Source of the DNA: Anisus vortex
Lineage: Eukaryota > Mollusca > Gastropoda > Planorbidae
NCBI GenBank assembly: GCA_949126835.1
Contig: OX421499.1
Span: 26,664,490-26,728,489, forward strand
Reading direction: 5' to 3'
DNA length: 64,000 nt
The notes beneath the pieces are model-generated. The model was not told the DNA's origin. It searched no databases and saw only the letters and a program-made list of their open reading frames with translations. Of the stretch, positions 36,265 to 48,900 are shown piece by piece. Position numbers and translations under genes: made by a program. The stretch's first letter is position 1. Each line of letters starts with the position of its first letter.

Positions 36265-36425
36265 TATTTTTCATATATTGTAGAAGGGAATTGAGTGACC
36301 AGCACAACGCAAAGCCGCTTTTACCCCAACCATTGTCAGGTAGGCCCACCCATTAGATCATTAGAGCTGGGTAGACTCAGGAAAACCCTCCTGAGTCTGG
36401 AGTCCAGACTTAGGAAAAAAATCAA
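36265..36425 (-). repeat. SINE fragment related to S1
   Basis: Shares ACCAGCACAACGCAAAGCCG, TTTACCCCAAC, GTCAGGTA and the TGGGTAGACTCAGG core with 37460-37560. The head and 3' module are missing. It lies just upstream of POP4. Confidence 0.55.
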
Positions 36426-36650
36426 AGCCTTTATACTTTCACGCTACCGCATGGCAACCTTGCTCTAAAAAAATTATTATAAGTATCAGTGCTATTTTGT
36501 CTCACTCTTTTATATACGAAGTTAGATTTTCCTATTTTCTTTTTGTTTCAAACACTGAAAAGTACTGAAAACTTTTTTGATATCTCAGTCCTCTGTCATT
36601 CTCAGTGAGAGTCAGTGCCTTCTGAGCTAGCTTCTACCGTGTATTTAAAG

Positions 36651-39600
36651 ATGAACTTAGAAAAAGCCAATAAAGGTACTTAATTTAAACCAATATAAAA
36701 TAATGTAAATGTTTTAACTACGCTACATGAACAATACTAGCAACTGTACTGTTTTAACTGTTGTCAGTGACTGACCTGTGCTGTGACTGGTTGTGCGTTG
36801 TGCAGGCCTACTCAAACTGAAATGACTCAAATGTTGAAATGGCAAAGGACTCAAATGACCAAACCACCAAATGATCCAATGTAGGAATATTAGGTCGACT
36901 GACTACTGACTGATCTAGTCACAGTCCTAGACTGTCTTAGTCTACCCCTTTGGCTTTAATTTATTCTATACTTATATTATACTACTAATACTATACTTAC
37001 TATACACTATACTGTCACGTTACTAATACTATGACTATGATACTTTGATGGTCAGTAATAGTATAGTTACTAATAGCCAGGTAGGTCATGGACATGGTAG
37101 TGTGAGTGTGTGCTAGACAAAGCTAGATCTAGATTCTTATAATTAAATTATTTTTACTGCTGCACACTTTTTATAAAATGAGCAGAAATTTTAGCTCATA
37201 AAATTATTCACAGATTAATTGAAATATAGCCTAGACTTTCTTTATCTGAACAAATTTAGTGATTAATACAGCCTTTATTAATTTTGTTCAACAAAAAGAA
37301 TATTTGTAAACTTCTTATTAATTTATTGTATCATTTCCAATTTAAACCTTTTTTTTCCTGATAATAATGGAGTGGTAAAAAAGTAAAGTATCCCATCGGA
37401 CCAAATCGATCCATAGGGCAGGTGAAGCAGCGTTACCAGTTTCTGTGGCCATGGCATACTAGTGATTGTGTAGCCAGCACAATGCCCATCCGCCTTTACT
37501 TTACCCCAACTAAGGTCAGGTATCCATCAGATCTGTGTAGACTCAGGGATACCCTTCAGACCTGGGAACAAATCCTAGCCTTCACCAGGATTGGAACCCA
37601 GGGCCTTTGGTACACCATCCATATGAGCTGCCACAAGGCCACCATGCCCCTTATGCCTTATGGAGTGGTAAAGATTTGAAATTATTTCTTTACAGGTGAA
37701 ATCTATCATGAATTACAAAGTGAAGACTTAAGCACAGCTCTTCAGAGTAAAGTAAGACAAATTATACTTTATAATACTCGATTTCAAATACTTTAGTTTA
37801 GCAGATTTAAAACAAGTAATATGATGCTTCTCATAATTATAGTAGTATCAATTTATAACTTGCATCTTTCTATTAAGCTATTTACTTTTACATGTACTAA
37901 CTCAGGACATAGGAGCTAAAAAATGTTGGTTGGCGACATTTACAAGAGCTAATTTACCCATGGAAAGATTGCAAGCTAATGAAGATGATCTGAGCTCAAA
38001 GTTTGAAAGCATTCTTTGTAAAAGAAGGAAAAAGCAAGGAAAGTCCAGAGCACACGCACAAGAAAAATCCCAGAGATTAGCTAAATTGCAAAATAGAAGA
38101 AAGAGAAAACTTTTTCCAGTACCAGCTGATGTCAAGTGAGAATATAATTATTGTATTGATTTATAACATTGTAATCACAATTTAATTTGAACAAGCAAGT
38201 TCCTTGTATTATTTTGGCTATACTTTGGTATAACTGGTTCTATTTTTTTTTTTAAGTTTCATATATCATTTTAAAGATCTTTTTATCCTGAATACGAATC
38301 CGTTGGTTTTATTGTGAGATTCCTTTTCTGTGATTTTTTATTTAATGTTGAATATTTGTTAATTTTGCATGTTTTATGAAATAATTTTACTTCCCTTGAG
38401 CACTTTGTGTTTTATTGTGTTACGTCCCTTTGGTTTGTTTATTTTTTTTCACACATGTACTGCACGCTTCTCGGACCAGATTTTTAGCCATTATCGGTTA
38501 GTTTCTAAGCTTTCTAAGTATTTGTTAATCATTATTATCGGTTAGTTTCTAAGCTTTCTAAGTATTTGTTAATCATTATTATCGGTTAGTTTCTAGGCTA
38601 GAGATGGGTTTTTGGTATTTTTTGTATGTTTACTATCAGTTAGTTTCTAAGGTTAGGGAGAGCTTTGTAGTTTTTTTATTTGGCTATACATAGCCAACCT
38701 GGCCATATCTTGGGACAGGAAGCATGCTAGTCTAGAGGCAGTTGTCAAAATGTCTTGATCTAGGCTATACGATTTTGTTTCTTTTTTTTTTCTTTTGTGC
38801 TATTTCTTATTAAATATGGTAAGATTAATTTTATTTTTTTATTGCTTCTAAGGAATTCTGATTGAAAATTTTGGTACGTGGAGCTATTGATAGTGTCTTA
38901 ATTAAGAAGATCGGCAGACAATAATCTATTGTGTTTGATTAGCCTGTGACATCACAAGGCTTTTGTAAAGACAATACAAATAATAATTTTTAAAAAAAAA
39001 AAATTTTTTTTTTTTCATTTTTAATAGTCTGCCGCTCTTCTTAAGACACTTATCAATAGCCCCAGTTGGAATTTTTTAGAAGCCTACTTTTCTAGAACCA
39101 GCTACACTAAAGTATTACCATTATTTTTATTCAAACATTGTGCTATATTTCTGAGTAATGGATGAAACTTTTGTTGATGTTATTTGCGTTGCAGATTTTC
39201 TATGTTTGTACCTTTGAGAGAAATGTGGACAAAATATGTTGAGGACTTAATACAGTTTTCAAGGTAAGTTTTTTTTCAAAATAAAAATATAACATGTTAG
39301 CATGGTGAGCATGGTTGACATAGACGTGAACCTCACTTCACCCGAGTGAGTATGCAAACAGGGATTACTCTCTTAGGGCTCGGAGGACAAATACACTTGT
39401 GCTACGCAGTGTAGCTAAGTCATTATATAGGTTCAGTGCAATCAGTTGACCGTTTCCATCTACTCTATGCTCCTGTAAGGCAGGGCAGTCTAAAAGCACA
39501 TGATTGACCTTTCTTCAGCTTCCCTGCAATTACAACACCGCGAGTCATGGTTGGGCCTAAACCTTCTGAAATAGGTTTCTATAGGGCAGTGGTCTGTACG

Positions 39601-40975
39601 AAACTGGGGTACTGATCCTTCCTGTGGAGTTTCCACCACGAGTCAGCTAGATTATTATGTCATTTTAGTTGCTGCAACACACTATGGTTGACATAAGAAA
39701 TTGGTTGTCTTCTTAAGGCTTTAGATATAGTCTTTTTTTTTTTAAGTTAGAGCAGCTTGCTTGTTAGGTCTTTGATACGTCCAAAGAGCGAACAAATAAT
39801 AATTTTTTCCCCAGTGATCATAAAAACATTTTATTAAAGTGCTAAAGAGTGGAAATAATTTTCAAAAGTGTCTTTCTAGGCTCTTAAATAGTTAGCAAGC
39901 TAGAAATTTATTTCATTAGTTTTAAATGCTTTAAAAATAATTTGGTATTTGTGCCACCGTACTTTGTTTTATTTAGAAAGGATAGTAAATAGTAAATTTT
40001 TTTAGTTTAGAAAGTAGGTATCAGCCATAGTAAAGTTTTATATTAATGAAAATGCTGATAAAATATTTTTATTAGCATTATAAACATGTAATATTAATAA
40101 AAGGTTAATTTTGTATAACTTCTTTATCAATAGATTAGTCATTTTGTGCGTGTGGAATAAAAACCTATTATTAAAATGTACTTATTAAATTCAATATAAA
40201 TAAATTTATCATGAAATGTGAAATGTTTTTATATTATCTTCTGTTTAGAGTTTAGAAGCTATTCCTTCTTTTCAGTTTAAAAGATTCTAGCTTGCCATAT
40301 GCAGCTCATAAACTCATGAAAGCTGACTTCCATGGTTGTCCAATCACGGTGATACAATCCAAGTGCCCTAGTTACATCGGTGTGCATGGGATTGTGATAA
40401 AAGAGACTAAAAATACATTTGTCCTCATCTTACAGGATGACACAGTGAAATGTAAGTATATATTCATACTTGAATTGCGAATGTACATAGGTCTCAACTT
40501 CAGGTGTACTTTCCATTATAATAAGATTTGTTCAAACCTAGAATGAAAACTCCAGTATTTTTTTAATATATATAGTATTTTTGTTTTATATACCGGGTAC
40601 TGGTATTTATACACTTATTGAATTTTTTTTAACGTGAGAATCCTGACATAGCTTTATTCAAAGCATTCAGAGTGGTTATATATATTAAGTATATATGCCA
40701 TTATCACTTAGTATTTAAAATTCACCTTTTTTCTTTTTAAATCTGAGGTCAATATATACAAATATTCAACATAATAACATTAATGCACAGTTTTCTTCAT
40801 TATATTTTTATGTAAAAAAAATACATTTTTTTTTTCAGGCATCCCAAAAGCCAACAGTATTTTTAGTATTATTGTGCATGACTATGCGTTTACAATATAC
40901 GGTAACCAATTTACAATTAAACCTGGAGAAAGAGCTGGCAAAAAGTTCAAATCAAAGCCAACAATAGATTTGTAG
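36651..40975 (+). CDS. POP4: POP4/RPP29, RNase P/MRP subunit p29
   Basis: Protein subunit of nuclear RNase P and RNase MRP, which mature tRNA 5' ends and pre-rRNA. Coding exons: 36651-36675, 37696-37751, 37906-38135, 39195-39263, 40276-40451, 40839-40975. All have GT-AG borders and join in frame to 230 aa, close to the ~220 aa of vertebrate p29. The N-terminal half is charged and basic (KRRKKQGK, NRRKRKLF). The conserved p29 domain runs from about residue 104 to the end: KFSMFVPLREMW, KADFHGCPITVIQSKCPSY, GVHGIVIKETKNTF, and the C terminus AGKKFKSKPTIDL. A SINE sits in intron 1, and a MITE and a 44-bp tandem repeat in intron 3. The start ATG lies in a tiny first exon (25 coding bases), supported by the good donor and the frame. 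Confidence 0.93.
37385..37670 (-). repeat. Full-length tRNA-derived SINE, family S1
   Basis: On the minus strand it has a tRNA-like head with A box TGGCCTTGTGGC (37630-37641) and B box GGTTCCAATCC (37588-37598). A core (CCCTGAGTCTACACAGATCT) follows, then the S1 3' module ending near 37385 in a T-rich tail. It lies in POP4 intron 1 in reverse orientation. Confidence 0.75.
38491..38605 (+). repeat. 44-bp tandem repeat, about 2.5 copies
   Basis: ATCGGTTAGTTTCTAAGC recurs at 38493, 38537 and 38581 (period 44). A diverged trace, ATCAGTTAGTTTCTAAG, appears near 38635. It lies in POP4 intron 3. Confidence 0.8.
38879..39066. mobile_element. MITE with ~38-bp terminal inverted repeats
   Basis: GAGCTATTGATAGTGTCTTA with the following AGAAG...CGGCAGAC (38881-38919) is reversed at 39027-39064 with few differences. 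The ~110-bp centre ends in an A12/T14 foldback. No clear target duplication. It lies in POP4 intron 3. Confidence 0.7.
39310..39665 (-). pseudogene. LINE C-terminal fragment
   Basis: On the minus strand it reads CNCREAEER, NHVLLDCPALQEHRVDG and NDLATLRSTSVFVLRALR with a frameshift. This is the cysteine/histidine motif and tail usual at the end of animal non-LTR pol proteins. It lies in POP4 intron 4, opposite to the gene. Confidence 0.65.
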
Positions 40976-41102
40976 CATTTTACTAAAATTAAATTTTGGT
41001 TTGTTTACATGAGCTGTTACACTTTTTTATTTTCCAAGTCTCATGATTATTGTGGCAGCAGATGAAAATCTGTCTTATTTATTTGTAATCATCTACATTT
41101 GA

Positions 41103-41110
41103 GAATAAAT
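41103..41110 (+). terminator. Probable POP4 poly(A) signal
   Basis: AATAAA about 130 bases after the POP4 stop codon, followed by T-rich sequence. Confidence 0.5.
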
Positions 41111-41119
41111 TGTAAGGAA

Positions 41120-42940
41120 ATAATTCTGAAACATTGTTTTACTTTTATTTACCCTTCCCCCAGAGAGTCAGATTTTGTAAGTTGTTTTGTTTGGAACTCA
41201 TACAAGTCTAAATCAGTTAAAATGCACCTTGATCAAATATTCAATTTTCAGCCCTTTGTGCCTCAGCAAATAATACACACACAAATAGCTAAGAGTAAGA
41301 AAAAAAAGATTCATATTTTAATAGATATAAAAAATTTTAATCAGCTTTTCTAACTACTGCTATTGTTGCTAGAAACAGGACATGTATGGTTGGTGGGAGG
41401 GGGTCTTAAGTGTAAGTTAACTAAAGATTGATATTTGTATAGGACCGCAAAACTTCAAAGTAGCTAATACTAATTGTTTTGTACCCAACTGTGACAAATA
41501 ATACAATCAAATACTTGTATTTTATACTTCTTAGAAATCATTGATTCTGTTAGGCCCTAGTTAAAATGTAATAAGATTTTGCATTGGCTTTTTTTAAATA
41601 TTAATATTATTAATAAATCATAATACATTTTGTTTTATTGATGTTTCTTTTCTAGTGTTTTTTTTAATGTGATTTTCATCTGTTATGCATTTTGGGTGCT
41701 TGCTTTGGTCATAATGGAGGATGATTTGTGAATGTTTAAAGTAGCAACTGGCTATGATTATGATTAGAATGTGTACAATTTGAATAAAACTATTAAGGCT
41801 GATGATTGTGAGAGTGATACTAAAATACCTGCTATCTATCAAACATTTAGACTTGGACGAATCTTCTAGGCCTTTGCATTTTTCATTAGAATAGAAGATG
41901 CTGAGCCCTATGAATATTTAAGTTTTATAATGACTAGAGACTTGTATGAGTTTGTTTCACAACATATCAATTTATTCACAGGGCATAGACATGAAAATGC
42001 ACAAAATTATTTTAAGCAAATTAACACAAGAGTTTTAAGCCAAATCACTTTACTGGAAACATTTTTTGTCCTTTCACTTTCATAAAAAGACATTTATTAA
42101 TTGCAACATTTGGCAGAGAAATGTTAAAATAGTACAGTACATTATTTCAACACATTTGTGCACCGAGTAACAAAACTGTGAATTAGTAAAGACAATAGTA
42201 TGCATTAAAATATTTATTATTATTATAATAATTATAGAAAGACTTGATAGCCAACCTCAAGTTAAGGTAGGAAATTATTTAAAATAATCATTAGTTCATG
42301 TGAGAGAAACTTGAAAATGAAAACAACAGTCTTTAATTATGATTGATAAAAAAAAATTTACCCCTTCAGTAACAAATAGTTTTTGTTTCAAATTTAAAAG
42401 TTCATACTGTATGTGAAATTTTTCATTTGAATACAATTTTAAAGACTATTACTATTATTTTTTTTCTTCAAAATTTTAAATTACTTTATATTAATAGTAA
42501 TAATATTATTTAATAGGCATTAAAAAGTTTGACATGGTTTCATTTAGGGTGTAACTTAAAATCAATACGCTTGATAATGGGATTTGTAAAATTTGGGAAA
42601 ACAAAGAAAAGAACAACTGTTTTATCATAATTAATTAGGCAATATTAAAAACATACCATGGAAACCAAAAGCAATATGAAATGTAACAACAAAATAATTG
42701 TTCATACTATTATTCATCAATTATTAAAAATGTACCATAATAGTAAATAATACAAGTGTAAAGAAAGATGAAGATGTGGAATCAAAAGGAAACAATATTT
42801 AAAATTATAGATAACAAAAATAATTAGTTCCAAAAAATTATTAATAATTAATACTCTATGAATGAGTATGAATATCCAAAGTAAACTATAATTCAGCAAA
42901 TTATTTAAAAAATTAAAAGATGTATAAAAAAAATTCCATG
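41120..42940. other. Convergent POP4-KDSR interval, likely includes KDSR 3'UTR
   Basis: Very AT-rich DNA between two convergent stop codons. No repeat element or exon recognised. Several minus-strand AATAAA signals (TTTATT, for example near 42090 and 42210) could end KDSR transcripts. Confidence 0.35.
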
Positions 42941-45900
42941 CTACAGTTTCTTTTTATCACTCTTTTTTGCATCTCTGTCCAACTTACATCTCCGCACAAG
43001 TCTGTCAAAATGGTCTAGGTAAAATAGGGAGATGATTCGGAACAAGCCCATCGTAACAACCTGTTATAAAATATTCATACATCAACTGAGAGCTTTAAAA
43101 AAAAAATGTTACAATATTCAGAAGTATATAAAACAAATTTAATGAGTAATAGATACATATAAAAGATTGAAGATAATACTTGCTTTCAGAAATAATTTCT
43201 AAACCATAAAAGTCATTTTAGAGACAAATAGTACTCAAGCTAAATTAAAACAAAATAACAAAAGCTTGCTTGAAATAAATTACTATACACACTTTTCTCC
43301 AATTAACTAAATCAAACTATTATTATCTGTATAGTTAAAAATATCTTTAAAAAAAAAAGAATAATGAATTTAAGAAAAAAATGAGCCACATTAAAAGTGG
43401 CAGATTTATAATCAATGGTAAAGTGATTATCTTGGAATAAACTCATTCTAAACAGAATCTGGACCCACAAAATGATGATGAAACATTGAAAAGTTTGTGG
43501 TTAAAGAGAGTGGACTTACTTGTTGTGTTGCATCCATTAGTGAGGTTACAGGTGAGAAACCACAAGTAAGACAAGAAAGCATCATTCCATCTAGACCCAT
43601 TGAGCTAAAAAACCTACCACGCTTAAAAACAGAAAAATATAAAGGCCTAATTTCAACCATAAACAACATAAAGATGATATTAAATCAATTATTAAGTTAA
43701 TAATCTCACTATTTCTATTTAGTTGATAATGATTAAAATTAATGTAAGACCTTTATTATCACTGAGTAAGCTGTTCATTGCATTTTATTTATAAAACAGT
43801 AACATTTCTAAAGATGGTCAAATTATAACCTCTGGATGCATGATACTAGATTTTTATTTGTTCCTTATAATAATCTTTTAGGGTCTATCAGCAATCTGAA
43901 ATGTCTCATCAATGATTATGTTTCACACAGTTTGACTGAATTTTCAATATGAATTGCCTTTTGAAATTCTGTATGCTGTGTCCTCAAACCAAATTTTCTT
44001 TTATTTTGGATCAATAAAGCATCTTATATTGATCAATACAATTTGACATGTGTGTGATTAAATAAAACACGATAAAGAATGGTTTTCCATACCACTGTGT
44101 CTGCCAGTATTATCGATGCAACATTCTCTGCAGAGAATAAGCCTGATGTTTCTGATATTAACTTGGTCTCTAGGGGCTGAAAAATGTTTTAGAAAAAAAG
44201 CTTTATTTGGCTGTAAAAACATTCTGCGATTATCAGAGTATACATTAATATTATGCTTTCAAACAAAAATTAAACAATTATTTTTCAAGCTTAAATTACT
44301 TTGGTCTTTTGTTCTTCCTGGAATCCTGGTGTGTTTGTGTCTGGCGGGAAGGCAAGTGTTAAATGTACATTGTAGGGTTTCACCTAAAATATGAAAAATT
44401 CATACTTATATTTTAAAATCTAATTAGTCAGTTTAACTAACTCAGCAGCACAGCATTTTTTCCCTGATTTTTAGAAATAAATTTTTAATATTAAATATTC
44501 AATTTATTTTAAACAACATATTTTTTTTTAAAAAGATATGAATGCTAGAAATATTTAGTTGTAAAATAAAGATTTGTAATAAAGATAAGATTTCCTACTT
44601 CCATTTGTAAAGCTTCTGCCAGCCCTCTCAGTGCAAATTTGGAAGCTGAATAAGCTGTAAACCCAAAGAGCCCACATTGTCCAGCTTGAGATGAAACAAA
44701 CACGATACGTCCTTTGCCTCTTTCTTTCATGCCAGTTATAAGGGCTCGTGTTGCATGTACTGCACTCATATAATTAATGTCCATCATTTTCTGAAAAATA
44801 AATTCACTTGACTTTAAAATTTCACATTATCATTTCTAAAATTATTAAAAGCAATATTGCAGCAAAACTAAAAATTACTAATATATTTTCGAATGAAAAA
44901 TGTCTTACTCTGAAGTCAGATATTGGCAGATCCTCAAAACGACCAGGACTTGATGTTCCAGCACAATTTATTAAAACATCTACATTACCTAGAGTAGATT
45001 CAGCCTAAAAAATTGCAAAATATTACGGTACTTAGATTTCTTCTTCTATACAATGCTATGTGTCAGATTTTAACTCTATAAAAAACAAAATTTAAAACAT
45101 ACAGTCGTGATTGGAGTTAGATGTATTAATTATAAAAATGTTTGAAATATATTTTCCATACTCACAGAAAAAACACTCTTGTACACACACTCAGACATAC
45201 AGGCACACACATGTATATATTGAAATATCTATTTATCTAAAATACACACACACTACCGAAAAGTTATTATTTCTCTATGTAGACACAGTGAAAATATTTT
45301 TGTCCTTGAAATTTTAAAGAACATAAGTGAGTAAGTCTTTCACCATTCCCATTTATTTCTCACATTCCAGGTTTTCCCATGGATGCTTTATATCTTTTGT
45401 AATAGCTGCCAATAATTGGTTACCCATGAGTTTAATTGTATTGTTTCTTGGAAAACTCTGTACAATGGATTTCAGTCTGTTGTAGTTTTTTTATATCTTT
45501 TTTATTGTCGTTTGTTGAAGCATACATGTTTTAGAAATCCATGTTGATTTTCTTTTTTTTTTCATGTGTATATATGAGAACTTTCTGAACTATTATATTA
45601 GCACTTTCTGGGCTATTTTTTGCACCATTAGGGCAGCTCCTAGGATGTGGGATGCACTTTCATTGTCTGTTTCAGACTATCTTTCTTGTAGTTAGCCTTA
45701 TTTGTTCTGACCCTGTCTACTTTGACTTACTGATTTCTAAAATTGTTAGGTTGTATTTCTTATATTCAGTCACAATCGGATGTGTTTTTTTTCCAGTTTT
45801 GAACATGATCCTTAGTTTCCATGATTCTTAACTGGTTGTGATCTTGGTGCAGATGATAGCTGTCTGTCAGATAGTTTTCTGTTGGCTTGGTCACAATTGC

Positions 45901-48900
45901 TTCATAAATTTTCTCTAGGGGAAACATTCTTTCAAATAGTCACAATTTGATTTTGATTAGCTTTTCAATGATAAAGTAATCCTATCACTTTCCCCAAACC
46001 CCTTCTTTCACACCACTGGTTGAGGAAAGATACAATGAAGCTCTATTTTAATTACTGGTAATAAATAAATAAATAAATAATAATTATCGGTATACAATAA
46101 ATAATATCAACATTAAACAAGTCATTTTCACTTACACTGAGCAAAACTGATTCCACCAACTGATAGTCTCCTGAAAGGTCAACTGAAGCAATTTGAACTC
46201 TCTGGTGATATGGTTGGAATAAAGGAATGTATTAAACGGGAGAAAAAAACAAGATGAAATATTTCTAAAAATATATTTTTCACAAAATTATATATAGTTC
46301 TATATTTAACAAAATAATTTCTAATGAAAAATTAATCTTTTAAAAATTTTAGCAGAAAAAAATTCTGATTGTACCTTTTCACGGTCATCTTCCTGTACAT
46401 AAGTATCTAGTTCCTTCTTAGCCTCTTCAAGCTTCACCTTTAAAAATATAAACACAATTAGAGAACATTGATTGAAGCTGGTGTAATAGTTTAATTAAGT
46501 AAGATAAAATGTCCGATTGACTTATGTATCTTTGTTTGACTGGCTTCAAAATCTAAACCCCTAAACCAATGTGTAGAAATCTTCAGTTTGTTTTAATTTA
46601 GTAAACCTCACTATTTCAATTTTTTACTAAAAATCTCCATATAGTTTTGATTTGTACTTTGAATGGATTAAAGGGTCTGTTTAAAATTGCTCAAACAAAA
46701 TTCAACAACAACTCAAGGTACCAAAAAGAAAAAGAAAAACTGTTGCAGCTTGCTCCTACAGCGTCGTAGCACCTCTGTGGTGGAATGAACTTCCAAACAC
46801 AAACATGCGGACAATATTGACATTTCTAAAACAAAATTAAAAACACACTTTTTCGATCTATTTTAATAACATAGGGTAAATCTAAAGCGCATTCGAAGAC
46901 TAATTGTTATGAAAAGCGATATAATACAAATATGAAATTTGTAATTATAATGTGTTTTATATCTGCAAATTTGTGTCATCATATTTGACACATTTTTATC
47001 TAACTTTTTTGTCTATTGTTGTATGGTAGACTATAATTCTGTTTCATTGACCCATTTCACAGCAACATAATGTAGCTCTGATAATGATATTTGATATAGA
47101 AATATATGTGTTTTATGGATGACAGTACAATTGTCACATATTGGTAGCTCCAAGTATTGGAACACACAATGCTTATTCCCCCCTCTCTTTTTCTCCCTAC
47201 ACAAGATTTTTTAGTTTTTCCATTTCCTTGACTTTTAGTAACGAAGGCGAAAGATTCTTGGTAATTTTGGGATTCCGTGTTTATGCCGACCTCAAATTCT
47301 CGGAATGGCTAGGAATAGTTTATTATTTCTCGTACGGGGGAGTTCCTATCATTTTATTATGAGTTTTGTAATGATACCTCCTAGTAATAGGTCTGTCCCC
47401 CGCACTACTGCGCGAGTATTTAATGATTCGCGTTGTCTTTCAAAGCAGTCAGTTTCTGCAAAGTTTTTGCAAAGAGTTAGTTTTGTAAAAATACTTTTCT
47501 TTGAGCTTATTATAGACGCTTGTGTTGGCACTATTCTATTATTGCTGTAAATACTACACCTATTGTATATACTTTACCAGCAGAATTAAATTATCAACAT
47601 TTACTCTGAAGCTTCCTCGTCAAGTTACTATTCTATTTTTGTTTCATTGTTTACAATATGATAACATATTTATTTATAACTACAACGTCAAGGAAAGGAA
47701 CTGTTAGAGCGCAAATCCTGAGTTTGTTCCCAGGACCATAAGGAGAGTTCGTGTAATACTGAAATATAAATAATAATAAGCAAAGTCTACCCTAGGACGA
47801 ACGAGAATTATCAACGATATCTACACGGCTCTGACCACAAAGGGATTGTGGACATAACACAATAATTCAAACTTTTTTTTTACATAAACAAGATAAAAAT
47901 AAATGTATAAAATCTTTTAAAAAATATTTTAAAGGTGCAATGAGGCAGATATCTTAATAAACTTGGTCAATGAGAACTGTTGGTCAGTGATTGCTAAGAG
48001 TTCAACACTAGGTAAAAAAATTATGAACATTCTTATGGAAGGGGTGGGCATTATGACATTATTGTAGGAACTTTAATGTTGTAGCAAAGGGGCAGGCAAC
48101 ATTTTTTGTCGTTGAGCATCATAAGGAGATCAGATTGATACATCAAGATAGGTGACATTTTATCAAAATTTTTGTATACGGTACATTATTAATACAATGA
48201 ATTTTGAAAATGTCATTAGAAGCCCTGTTGTGGGCCACACTGATCCCCTGTTGTAGCAGAATGATGCATTGTACACTGTGGCCGAGAAGCAAAAATGTTC
48301 AATTGCCATTTAAAAGGTTCTGGGTTCTTAATGGTGTGTCTGAGTCTACCCAGCTCTGGCGAGTACCTGACTTAATGTGGGGAAAGTAACGGCAGCTAAG
48401 CATTTCACCAGGATTTGAACCCAGGAGCTTCGGTATGCAAGCCAAACATGCTTCCGCTGAGCCACCGTTCCCATTCATTTGGGTTGGGGAAGAAAGCAAT
48501 TAAAAAGCAAACAATATACCGTATATACTCGCGTATAAGTCGCACTTTTTTTACCGAAAATTTCGACAAAAAGTAGGGGTGCGACTTATACACCCAACAC
48601 TGTTTTTGAAAAGTTTGAAAAACATCACTACTCTGTCATAAAGTTTCCAACATAACCCGTATAGTTGATTGGAGTTGTGTAGAATTACTAGGATATGCGT
48701 AGGCATACATTTTACATTTAGAAAACTTTCGTAGGTGTAAATATTACTATCTTTATATAACTGAACTTGAAATCGACAAATATTTTAGGTTTTCAGACCC
48801 TCATAAACCCGCTTTTCTTTTGAACTTTTGGACCGATTTTGTATTTCCGAAACATATCGTAAGTTTAAAGGCGGCATTTTCGGTAGGCTTATTGAGCACA

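Noticed and set aside
37585..37645. A tRNA gene on the minus strand
   Set aside because: Same reason: SINE S1 head with a degenerate B box.
47141..47550. Short genes on both strands in KDSR intron 2
   Set aside because: Overlapping frames on both strands with no similarity; likely chance in a slightly GC-richer stretch.
48400..48475. A tRNA gene on the minus strand
   Set aside because: A and B boxes are present, but the arms do not pair as a tRNA and SINE sequence continues downstream. It is a SINE head.
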